A stretch of DNA of 41,054 nucleotides from JANRIC01 sp033765345 (lineage in GTDB: Bacteria; Bacteroidota; Bacteroidia; Cytophagales; Microscillaceae): positions 1 through 41,054 of the forward strand of contig JANRIC010000059.1 of NCBI GenBank assembly GCA_033765345.1, given 5' to 3'. Under the pieces are notes generated by a model. The model did no database searches. It saw nothing but the letters and a program-made list of their open reading frames with translations, and was not told the DNA's origin. Position 1 is the first letter of the stretch, and every line of letters starts with the position of its first letter. Positions 33,375 through 41,054 of this stretch are shown here, one piece after another. The position numbers and the translations under genes were made by a program.

Positions 33375-35003
33375 ATGGATTTGGAATACAACAAAAACGA
33401 AGACCTTTATAAACAACTGCTTTTTAAGCTTGAAGGTCGTCTTCAGAAAGTCAAAGAAGGTGGTGGAAAAAAAAGAATTGAAAAACAACACGAAAAAGGA
33501 AAACTAACCGCTCGCGAAAGAATTCAATACCTGATAGATGAAAATTCAGATTTTTTGGAAATAGGGGCACTCGCCGGGTATGATATGTATCCCGAAGAAG
33601 GAGGATGCCCCTCCGGTGGCGTAGTGGTTGGGATTGCTTATGTAAGTGGTAGACAATGCGTCATCGTAGCCAATGATGCCACAGTCAAGTCAGGGGCTTG
33701 GTTTCCCATCACAGGCAAAAAAAACCTGCGAGCACAAGAAATCGCCATAGAAAACAAACTTCCCATTATTTATCTCGTGGATAGTGCCGGAATTTATCTG
33801 CCTTTACAAGCCGAAATATTCGCAGATAAAGAGCATTTCGGACGCATGTTCCGCAACAATGCCCAAATGTCTGCACTAGGAATTGTGCAAGTATCCGTCA
33901 TTATGGGTAGTTGTGTGGCGGGAGGTGCCTATCTCCCTATTATGTCAGATGAAGCCATGATCGTGGATCAAACCGGCTCCATCTTCCTGGCAGGTCCTTA
34001 TCTGGTCAAAGCGTCTATCGGGGAAGATGTAGATGCCGAAACACTAGGAGGGGCTACCAGCCAATGTGAAATATCCGGCGTAACCGACAACAAATATCCC
34101 AATGACCAAGCTGCCCTGGATGCCGTCAAACGGATTTTTGACAAATTAGGGGACAACGAAAAAGCGGGCTTTCATCGAGCCGAACCCGCTCCTCCTTTAC
34201 TCTCTCCTCACGAAATTTATGGCATTCTCCCGGCCGACCGCGTAAAACCTTACGATATGCTGGAGATCATCAAAAGATTGGTAGATAACTCCGAAATAGA
34301 TCAGTACAAAGAAAAATATGGGCAATCTATCATCTGCGCCCGCGCTCGCATCGATGGCTGGGCAGTCGGTATTGTAGCCAATCAACGTAAAGTAGTCAAA
34401 TCTAAAAAAGGAGAGATGCAAATGGGTGGAGTAATTTATTCGGACTCCGCCGACAAAGCCGCCCGATTTATTATGCTCTGTAATCAACAGAAAATTCCGC
34501 TGGTTTTTTTACAGGATGTGACCGGATTTATGGTAGGAAGCCGATCCGAACAAGGCGGAATCATCAAAGACGGTGCAAAAATGGTCAGTGCCATGGCCAA
34601 TTCGGTAGTTCCCAAATTTACTGTCATCATTGGGAATTCTTACGGGGCAGGTAATTATGCCATGTGTGGCAAAGCTTATGACCCTCGCCTGATTTATGCC
34701 TGGCCAAGTGCACAAATTGCCGTCATGAGTGGCAATGCCGCTGCCAATACCCTGCTCCAGATTCAGGTGGCAGCCCACGAAGCCCGTGGCGAAACCATCA
34801 GCCCCGAAGATGAAAAAAAACTTTTGGACGAGATTACAAGCAAATACAACGAGCAACTTTCACCTTATTATGCCGCAGCCAGACTTTGGGTGGATGGCAT
34901 CATTGACCCACTGATGACCCGTCAGCTAATCTCGATGGGTATCGAAGCTGCCAACCACGCACCCATCGAGAAAAGATACAATGTTGGTGTAATTCAAACC
35001 TGA
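33375..35003 (+). CDS. Acyl-CoA carboxylase beta subunit (carboxyltransferase)
   Basis: The 542-residue protein is a two-half crotonase-fold carboxyltransferase. It starts with KGKLTARERIQYLIDENSDF and has GGVVVGIAYVSGRQ. The oxyanion loops are MGSCVAGGAYLPIMSDEA in the N half and IIGNSYGAGNYAMCG in the C half. IFLAGPYLVKASIGEDVDAETLGGA resembles methylcrotonyl-CoA carboxylases more than propionyl-CoA ones, so leucine breakdown or a related branched acyl-CoA is likely. The biotin-carrying alpha subunit is not adjacent. Length is normal. It follows the acyl-CoA-binding protein gene. Confidence 0.9.
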   Translation: MDLEYNKNEDLYKQLLFKLEGRLQKVKEGGGKKRIEKQHEKGKLTARERIQYLIDENSDFLEIGALAGYDMYPEEGGCPSGGVVVGIAYVSGRQCVIVANDATVKSGAWFPITGKKNLRAQEIAIENKLPIIYLVDSAGIYLPLQAEIFADKEHFGRMFRNNAQMSALGIVQVSVIMGSCVAGGAYLPIMSDEAMIVDQTGSIFLAGPYLVKASIGEDVDAETLGGATSQCEISGVTDNKYPNDQAALDAVKRIFDKLGDNEKAGFHRAEPAPPLLSPHEIYGILPADRVKPYDMLEIIKRLVDNSEIDQYKEKYGQSIICARARIDGWAVGIVANQRKVVKSKKGEMQMGGVIYSDSADKAARFIMLCNQQKIPLVFLQDVTGFMVGSRSEQGGIIKDGAKMVSAMANSVVPKFTVIIGNSYGAGNYAMCGKAYDPRLIYAWPSAQIAVMSGNAAANTLLQIQVAAHEARGETISPEDEKKLLDEITSKYNEQLSPYYAAARLWVDGIIDPLMTRQLISMGIEAANHAPIEKRYNVGVIQT

Positions 35004-35077
35004 TTTTTATATCTTTGATCATAGATTGATGGAATTAAAAGGAAGTGCTTTTTTTGTAAAAGTCTATTCATGCATAT

Positions 35078-35911
35078 ATGAATTTTAAAGAAATTAAAGC
35101 CCTTATATCTTTACTGGATGATGAAGATAAAGAGGTACAGAATCACGTAGAAAATAAAATCCTTTCCCTGGGAGATGTGATCATTCCATTTTTGGAAAAT
35201 GAATGGGAAATTAACTTCGACCCCAACGTGCAAAAAAGAATAGAAGACCTGATTCATAATCTGCAAATCAAATCTCTCTACACTCGATTGATTGAATGGA
35301 AAGAAAACGAACAGGATAATTTGCTCAAAGGTGTATGGTTGGTAGCAACCTATCAATACCCAGACCTGGATTTCCGAAAAGTGAAAAAAGACCTCGACAA
35401 AATTTATTATGAAGTTTGGCTCAATCACCGTGCCTATTCCAGCCCCTATGATCAAACCAAAAACCTCAATATGGTGATCTTTGATAAACTTAAATTTAAC
35501 TCCAATACCCAAAATATGTATGCTCCCGGTAATTCTATGATCAATACCGTACTCGAAACGCGCCGGGGTAATCCGATTTCACTGTGTATTATTTATATGC
35601 TGATCGCCCAACGCCTCAAAATGCCTATCTTCGGCGTAAATTTGCCCAATTTGTTTGTATTAACTTACAAATCCGAAGAAACCCAATTTTATATCAATGC
35701 CTTCAACAAAGGTGTGGTTTTTACCAAAAATGATATTGATAGCTATATTACACAACTTAAACTTGATCCAGATGAGCGATTTTATCAGCCTTGCTCAAAT
35801 CTGGACATTGTGCAGCGTGTCATCAGAAATTTGATTCTGGCATTTGAAAAATTAGGTGAGTCGCACAAAGTAGAAGAAATAAAATCAATACTCCACGTAC
35901 TCGAAGAATAG
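35078..35911 (+). CDS. SirB1-like transglutaminase-fold protein
   Basis: The 277-residue protein has a helical N-terminal part (to about 90). A SirB1/transglutaminase-like domain follows, with TVLETRRGNPISLCIIYMLIAQRLKMPIFGVN, the family's best-known stretch, at about 157-190. Further on come FYINAFNKGVVFTKND and a C-terminal TPR-like helical end (LIRNLILAFEKLGESHKVEE). The Cys in SLCIIY occupies the place of the transglutaminase nucleophile, but activity in this family is unproven. There is no signal peptide, so it is cytoplasmic. The gene stands between the carboxylase gene and the porU promoter. Confidence 0.85.
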   Translation: MNFKEIKALISLLDDEDKEVQNHVENKILSLGDVIIPFLENEWEINFDPNVQKRIEDLIHNLQIKSLYTRLIEWKENEQDNLLKGVWLVATYQYPDLDFRKVKKDLDKIYYEVWLNHRAYSSPYDQTKNLNMVIFDKLKFNSNTQNMYAPGNSMINTVLETRRGNPISLCIIYMLIAQRLKMPIFGVNLPNLFVLTYKSEETQFYINAFNKGVVFTKNDIDSYITQLKLDPDERFYQPCSNLDIVQRVIRNLILAFEKLGESHKVEEIKSILHVLEE

Positions 35912-35962
35912 CTCCAAGTATCTTAAGAATATTTTATTCCATAAATTTTTAAGGCGATGTGC

Positions 35963-35994
35963 TTGCAATTCGGTTACTTTTTTCCCTAATTTTG
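35963..35994 (+). promoter_or_regulatory. Promoter of porU
   Basis: TTG (35963-35965) and a perfect TAATTTTG (35987-35994, followed by C) are 21 bases apart, matching the Bacteroidota sigma factor consensus closely. The predicted transcript starts near 36001, leaving a leader of about 109 bases before the porU ATG. Confidence 0.65.
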
Positions 35995-36109
35995 CATAGA
36001 CATACATATTTATTATTGATTAAAATATATAAACTACCCCCGAATGATAAAAATTTACCTGTAGAATCTAAAAACAAAATCCTTTTCAACAAACTATTGT
36101 TTTTAATCT

Positions 36110-39100
36110 ATGAGATTATCATTTATTCGTAAAATAGCCCTGGCTATATTTTGGGTAGGTTTATCCTGTATACAAACATCCGCTCAAGTAAATTATTTTT
36201 CTGTCTTGTCACAAGGGCAATGGTTCAAGCTTGGTGTGACCCAAACAGGAATCTACAAAATAAACGCAGATTTCCTCAATAAAGCAGGTTTCGCCACCAA
36301 TCAACTCAATCCAAAAAATATCCGAATCTATGGAAATGGGGGAGGTATGTTGCCACAGCTTTTGGGTACACACAACTCATTTGAACTGCTGCAAAATCAA
36401 ATCTTTGTAGCAGGCCAAGAAGACGGCAAATTTGACAACCAAGACTTTATTCTTTTTTATGCCGAAGGTCCTGACTCTTGGAAGTTGAATCCTGAAAATA
36501 AACTCTTTGAACACCAAAAAAATATTTATGCAGATACCAATTATTATTTTCTGACCGTAACCGAAGAAGGTGGGCTTAGAACTTCAAATCAGGAGATAAT
36601 TTCAGAAACAGGTACTCCCCTCAATACTTTTTTAGATTATCACTTTCATGAATTGGACGAGACCAATATCATCAGCTCGGGGCGGGAATGGTACGGAGAA
36701 GTTTTTAATTTTCTTAACGAACGGAGTTTTACCTTTCCAATCACAGGCATTGTGCCGAATTCAGATATTTTTTTGAATTCCTCCGTAATGGCTCGTGATA
36801 CCCGACAGACCTCTTTTGAGATTCGTACCGCTGGTACGCTCATCGGCGAGCAGGAAATTTCTGCCGTAACAGACGGCACGTATGATTTTAAAGGCCGAAA
36901 CCGACAAGATCTTTTTAAATTCAATGCATCTGCCCTTAGTGATGCCAACAACCTAGTAATCAGCCTCAAATATGATCAAAATGGTGGAAACGGTACAGGA
37001 TACTTAAATTACCTACGCCTAAACTTCTGGCGACAACTTCGCCTCTACGATCATCAAACCCGCTTTAGAAACCCTGAAAGCCTGAATCACGACCTGGTCA
37101 CTTATCAAATCAGCCAAGCGACTGCTGATATGATTATTTGGGATATTACAAACCCGCTTTATCCTGCTATCCAACCTTTTACATGGGCTAATGGAGTGGC
37201 AAGTTTTTCAAGTGAACCATCTTCTATGGTGCGTGAATTTATAGCATTTCGCACAGATGACCTCGATGCTCCAATTCCAGCCGGGAAAATAGACAACCAA
37301 GGACTTCGTACAATGGAAGTTCCCAATTTGGTCATCGTTACTCCCAAATTGCTACTCTCAGAAGCACAAAGGCTGGCTGAATTCCGCCAAAATCACGATG
37401 GATTAAAAGTTGCTGTGGTTACAACTCAACAAATCTATAACGAGTTTTCCTCTGGTAAACAAGACGTAACGGCTATCCGAGATTTTATGAAATTGCTTTA
37501 TGATAAAAATAAAGAACCGCTGAAGTATTTACTCCTTTTTGGGGATGCTTCTTATGATTATAAAGATCGGATCAATGCCAATACGAATCTGGTATCGATT
37601 TATGAATCTAGGGAATCCCTACATCCTATTTTTAGCTATTCTTCTGATGATTATTATGGTTTTTTGGAAAATGGTGAAGGCACCTGGGAAGAAAACAGCA
37701 GCGGAGATCATGACCTGGAAATCGGTATCGGACGTATCCCCGTGAAAAACCTGCAAGAAGCTCGTGCCGTAGTCGACAAACTCATTGCTTACGACGCTGA
37801 TGCAGCTTCTTATGGCTCTTGGCGTAACTCAGTATGTTTTGTGGCCGACGACGGCGACGGCAATCTACACCAAAGAGATGCCGACCAGCTCGCAGAGCAA
37901 ATAGAAGATAAAAATATAGATTTTAATTCTCAAAAAGTATTTCTAGATGCCTTTGAGCAAATCCCCACTGCCAATGGCGAACTGTCGCCCGATGTAGAGG
38001 CGCAACTCAATCAAGCCGTAGAAAGGGGAGTCTTGATTGTCAACTTTACCGGACACGGCGGCGAAATCGGCTGGACTGACGAGCGCATCCTCGACATCCC
38101 TCAGATCAAAAACTGGCAAAACCCACGAAATCTCCCACTTTTTGTAACAGCTACCTGCGAATTTGGGCGTTTTGAAGACCCCAGGCAGGTTTCTGGGGCA
38201 GAAGAAGTAATTCTGAACCCTCGCGGAGGTGGCATCGGGCTCATTACCACTACACGCCCGGTTTTTTCAAGCTCCAATTTTGCTTTGAATACAGCATTTT
38301 ATGAAGTGGTTTTCAAACCCATCAATGGTGAAATGCCCCGATTGGGAGATATTATGGTATTAACCAAAAATAAAAGCCTCAGTGGCAGCGTAAACCGTAA
38401 TTTTTCTTTGCTGGGAGATCCTTCTATGCGCTTGGCTTATCCCCAAGAAGAAGTGGTTATTACCCAAATCAATGGGCATTCCCCACAGGATGATACCTTA
38501 CAAGCACTCGAGCGGGTATTCCTGGAAGGTGAAATTCAAAATGCAGAAGGTTTGCTTCAGAATGATTTTCAAGGTACACTGGAGATTAGTGTATTTGATA
38601 AAAGAAAAACAGTCAAAACCCGAGGCTCAGATGCTAGTCCGCTAAGCTTTCAAAATCGTGAAATCATACTCTTTAAAGGGCAGGCAAGTATTCAAGATGG
38701 CAAATTTTCCCTGGAATTTACTGTCCCCAAAGATATTGATTATACAATCGGCTCAGGTAAAATCAGCCTTTATGCCTGGAATCAGGCAGGCAATAAAGAT
38801 GCAAACGGCGCATTAATCCAAATAAAAATTGGCGGAACTTATGAAGATGCCCCACAAGATAATACGCCTCCACAGATCAGCTTATTTCTGGAAGACGACT
38901 CTTTTCAACCCAGCGACGAAATAAACCCCGAAGCCTTATTGATTGCCAAACTAAGTGATGAAAGCGGAATCAATATCTCCCAAGCAGGTATTGGGCATGA
39001 AATCACAGCCTACCTGGATGATGATTATGAAAATGTCTTTATTCTGAATGATTATTATCTGGCAAATAAAGATACCTACACATCGGGCACAGTTTTATTT

Positions 39101-39520
39101 CCACTCAAAAACTTATCTCCAGGCAATCATCGCCTGACCCTCAAAGCCTGGGATATATATAATAATTCTACTACACAAAGTATTGATTTTGTAGTGGCAG
39201 AAGATGCTTTTTTGATCATAGAAAATGTATCTGTTTACCCCAACCCTGTGCGTGATCAAAGTAAATTTATATTTAGTCATAACAAAACAGGCAAAGCTTT
39301 ACAGATACAGGTAGATATAATCAATAGCCAAGGAAAAATTGTACGAAGTTTGCTGGCTAATTCAACTTTCAGCGAGCCCAACATCACCATAGAATGGAAT
39401 GCAACAGATCAGAAAGGGCAAAGGCTTCAAAACGGCTTATATGTGTACCGACTGAGCGTAATTTCACCAGAAGACAAAGCCCAACAACAGATCATTAGAA
39501 AATTGATTCTTATTAACTAA
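36110..39520 (+). CDS. porU: Type IX secretion system sortase PorU
   Basis: PorU is the outer-membrane gingipain-like (C25) sortase that cuts the C-terminal signal from type IX cargo and attaches the cargo to the surface. The 1136-residue protein has a signal peptide ending near SAQ at about 26, a beta-rich N-terminal part, and a C25 domain (about 395-780). His649 lies in NFTGHGGEIGW and Cys683 in FVTATCEFGRF, and the paired Cys-His is intact. Ig-like beta domains follow. The C-terminal end resembles a FlgD-type Ig fold (YPNPVRDQSKF, then GQRLQNGLYVYRLSV). porV starts 69 bases later, the conserved neighbour. A strong promoter lies upstream. Confidence 0.95.
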   Translation: MRLSFIRKIALAIFWVGLSCIQTSAQVNYFSVLSQGQWFKLGVTQTGIYKINADFLNKAGFATNQLNPKNIRIYGNGGGMLPQLLGTHNSFELLQNQIFVAGQEDGKFDNQDFILFYAEGPDSWKLNPENKLFEHQKNIYADTNYYFLTVTEEGGLRTSNQEIISETGTPLNTFLDYHFHELDETNIISSGREWYGEVFNFLNERSFTFPITGIVPNSDIFLNSSVMARDTRQTSFEIRTAGTLIGEQEISAVTDGTYDFKGRNRQDLFKFNASALSDANNLVISLKYDQNGGNGTGYLNYLRLNFWRQLRLYDHQTRFRNPESLNHDLVTYQISQATADMIIWDITNPLYPAIQPFTWANGVASFSSEPSSMVREFIAFRTDDLDAPIPAGKIDNQGLRTMEVPNLVIVTPKLLLSEAQRLAEFRQNHDGLKVAVVTTQQIYNEFSSGKQDVTAIRDFMKLLYDKNKEPLKYLLLFGDASYDYKDRINANTNLVSIYESRESLHPIFSYSSDDYYGFLENGEGTWEENSSGDHDLEIGIGRIPVKNLQEARAVVDKLIAYDADAASYGSWRNSVCFVADDGDGNLHQRDADQLAEQIEDKNIDFNSQKVFLDAFEQIPTANGELSPDVEAQLNQAVERGVLIVNFTGHGGEIGWTDERILDIPQIKNWQNPRNLPLFVTATCEFGRFEDPRQVSGAEEVILNPRGGGIGLITTTRPVFSSSNFALNTAFYEVVFKPINGEMPRLGDIMVLTKNKSLSGSVNRNFSLLGDPSMRLAYPQEEVVITQINGHSPQDDTLQALERVFLEGEIQNAEGLLQNDFQGTLEISVFDKRKTVKTRGSDASPLSFQNREIILFKGQASIQDGKFSLEFTVPKDIDYTIGSGKISLYAWNQAGNKDANGALIQIKIGGTYEDAPQDNTPPQISLFLEDDSFQPSDEINPEALLIAKLSDESGINISQAGIGHEITAYLDDDYENVFILNDYYLANKDTYTSGTVLFPLKNLSPGNHRLTLKAWDIYNNSTTQSIDFVVAEDAFLIIENVSVYPNPVRDQSKFIFSHNKTGKALQIQVDIINSQGKIVRSLLANSTFSEPNITIEWNATDQKGQRLQNGLYVYRLSVISPEDKAQQQIIRKLILIN

Positions 39521-39589
39521 ATTTACTCATAACTATAGAACACCATTACACAAATTAGTATAAATTCAATTTCATAAAAACTCAGAAAA

Positions 39590-40819
39590 ATGTTTGGTAG
39601 AAAAATTTCAGCAACAGGGATCTTATTGCTATTTTTTGTGGTGATAATGTCTTTTAACGTAAACGCACAAGGTACTACAATTATCTTAGGGCAGGACACA
39701 GACCGTCGTCCTATCTCCACAGCCGTACCGTTTTTGTCAATTGCTCCTGATGCACGCGCTGCGGCTATGGGAGATGTAGGGGTGGCGCTTTCGCCGGATG
39801 CCAACTCCACGTATTGGAATGCCGCCAAGCTTCCATTTGCAAAGGATAAGTTTGGGATTTCTCTTTCTTATTCGCCCTGGCTCAGACAACTGGTGAACGA
39901 TATGTACCTCGCTTACCTTTCAGGCTATTACAAGCTGGATGACAGACAGGCGGTGGGTTTTGCTTTGACTTATTTCAATCTCGGAGATATTCAATTTACG
40001 GATATTATCGGAAACCCTATCAAGGATTTTAACCCCAGAGAGTTTGCTTTTAGTGGCTCTTATGCCCGTAAATTAGGTGAGCAGTTTAGTCTGGCAGTAA
40101 GTGGTAGATTTATTTACTCTAACCTTTCAGCCAACATCGTACTGCCTAATCAGCAAGAAGCCAAAGCTGGTATCACAGGAGCTGTAGATATTGGAGCTTA
40201 TTACACCAAAGATGATCTAGAAGTCGGCGGCCGCCCAGCTTCCCTTTCATTAGGTGTGAATATCTCAAATATCGGAGCTAAAATCTCATACTCCAATGAA
40301 AACGAACAAGATTTCATCCCTACCAACTTGCGTTTGGGCGGTGCTTTTACGATGGATCTAGACCCACTTAGCCGCAATGCACTGACATTTGCACTTGATT
40401 TTAATAAATTGATGGTGCCTACTCCTCCCAAATTGGATAGTGCTGGCAATATCATAGATGGCACAGACCCCCGCGACAAAACAGTGCTTTCTGGTATCTT
40501 CGGTTCTTTTTCTGATGCACCTGATGGTTTTGGCGAAGAACTACAGGAATTTACCACCTCTATCGGGGTAGAATACAAATACCGCGACCAACAAGGCAGA
40601 GATGTATTTGCGGCACGTGCCGGATATTTTAATGAGCACAAAAATAAAGGAGATCGCAAATACTTTACCGTGGGTGCAGGGATCAACTATCGTCAGTTTG
40701 GACTGGATGTGGCTTATCTGATCCCTCAAAGTCAGTCCAACAATAATCCTTTGGCAGAGACCCTGAGATTTACCCTCTCTCTTAATTTCGAGGATAAAAC
40801 CGAAAGTGCTTCCGAATAA
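39590..40819 (+). CDS. porV: Type IX secretion outer-membrane protein PorV (LptO)
   Basis: PorV is a FadL-like 14-strand outer-membrane barrel that picks up cargo from the type IX translocon and hands it to PorU. The 409-residue protein has a signal peptide ending NVNA at about 25, then the family stretch PFLSIAPDARAAAMGDVGVALSPDANSTYWNAAKL. SYSPWLRQLVNDMYLAYLSGYYKL, aromatic-rich strands and a final AETLRFTLSLNF strand follow. Length is normal. It is directly downstream of porU, with no clear promoter between, so co-transcription is likely. A strong bidirectional terminator follows. Confidence 0.96.
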   Translation: MFGRKISATGILLLFFVVIMSFNVNAQGTTIILGQDTDRRPISTAVPFLSIAPDARAAAMGDVGVALSPDANSTYWNAAKLPFAKDKFGISLSYSPWLRQLVNDMYLAYLSGYYKLDDRQAVGFALTYFNLGDIQFTDIIGNPIKDFNPREFAFSGSYARKLGEQFSLAVSGRFIYSNLSANIVLPNQQEAKAGITGAVDIGAYYTKDDLEVGGRPASLSLGVNISNIGAKISYSNENEQDFIPTNLRLGGAFTMDLDPLSRNALTFALDFNKLMVPTPPKLDSAGNIIDGTDPRDKTVLSGIFGSFSDAPDGFGEELQEFTTSIGVEYKYRDQQGRDVFAARAGYFNEHKNKGDRKYFTVGAGINYRQFGLDVAYLIPQSQSNNNPLAETLRFTLSLNFEDKTESASE

Positions 40820-40847
40820 AATAATAAAGATTAAATATTTATCCATT

Positions 40848-40887
40848 AAAAAAGCGGCGTATTCGCAAGAGTACACCGCTTTTTTTT
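40848..40887. terminator. Bidirectional terminator after porV
   Basis: AAAAAAGCGG (40848-40857) pairs with CCGCTTTTTT (40876-40885), with an extra GTA/TAC pairing in the loop and an eight-base T run. The A run on the left serves as a T run for the minus strand, so it can end transcripts from both sides. Confidence 0.8.
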
Positions 40888-41054
40888 AGTAATTTTGAGG
40901 CTTACACAGACAAAGCACCCTACCCGATAATTTTGATAACCTATTGATTTTGAGCATTTTTATAAGTGCAAGGTGAATAAACTTATCTATAAGGGTATGC
41001 CAAATATCTAAGTCTTTGTCAGTTTTTTTATGCAAGATGCCTCTGAGCAAGTCT
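40886..41054 (-). CDS. Possible C-terminal end of a gene entering from the right edge
   Basis: On the minus strand a frame is open from the window edge to a TAA at 40886-40888, about 55 codons (DLLRGILHKKTDKDLDIWHTL and onward to LCKPQNY). The hydrophobic/basic mix is protein-like and the stop abuts the bidirectional terminator. It vaguely recalls the tail of a transposase, but that is a weak impression. It has no start in the window. Confidence 0.35.
   Translation of the reverse strand, partial: DLLRGILHKKTDKDLDIWHTLIDKFIHLALIKMLKINRLSKLSGRVLCLCKPQNY

Noticed and set aside
40201..40686. 161-codon minus-strand frame
   Set aside because: Antisense to porV, whose family identity is clear; no independent signals.
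1..41054. tRNA, rRNA, intact insertion sequences and SusC/SusD genes
   Set aside because: None was recognised in the intergenic stretches or among the translated frames; short tRNA genes could not be excluded by eye with certainty.

Overview
The window looks like chromosomal DNA from a Bacteroidota bacterium, probably of the Cytophagales type. The evidence is a porU-porV pair (type IX secretion), lipoprotein signal peptides, starts with A-rich leaders and little Shine-Dalgarno, and several promoters of the TTG-N~20-TAnnTTTG kind. No rRNA, tRNA, CRISPR array, intact transposase or phage gene was seen, so this is mostly ordinary chromosome with one clear accessory locus.

Layout. (1) 1-3770: the tail of an unknown gene, a hairpin-rich non-coding block (181-456) ending in a terminator, a membrane-anchored caspase-like protein and an S8 lipoprotein peptidase. 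(2) 3819-7633, minus strand: tyrosine/homogentisate degradation (hmgA, hppD, fahA). (3) 7727-18056: the most interesting region, a D-apiose utilisation locus. A minus-strand operon runs oiaC-like, apnO, apsD, ABC ATPase, ABC permease, sugar-binding lipoprotein, GH140 apiosidase, apnL, with a divergent AraC-type regulator. (4) 18126-23183, minus strand: a three-module CBM48-like lipoprotein with a tandem retropepsin-like protein, a 56-residue membrane protein with its own terminator, a class I HMG-CoA reductase with an extra N-terminal region, and a patatin-like phospholipase. (5) 23476-27366, plus strand: an orphan sensor histidine kinase, queA and a PAP2 phosphatase. (6) 27509-32821: three overlapping genes encoding an nSTAND NTPase with WD40 repeats, an outer-membrane barrel protein and an M23/LysM peptidase. 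(7) 32958-40819: acyl-CoA-binding protein, acyl-CoA carboxylase beta subunit, a SirB1-like protein, then porU and porV. A bidirectional terminator follows, with an unidentified open frame entering from the right edge.

How the apiose locus should work (inference from families and order): GH140 cuts D-apiose from plant glycans or glycosides outside the cytoplasm. The binding lipoprotein and RbsC/RbsA-type transporter import it. ApsD oxidises apiose to apionolactone, ApnL opens the lactone to apionate, ApnO converts apionate to 3-oxo-isoapionate, and the TIM-barrel protein (OiaC-like) decarboxylates that to L-erythrulose. The AraC protein is the likely sugar-responsive regulator. The steps after L-erythrulose are not in the window. 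Use of an ABC importer rather than a SusC/SusD pair is unusual for this phylum.

All assignments come from reading motifs in the translated sequence; no database search was run.
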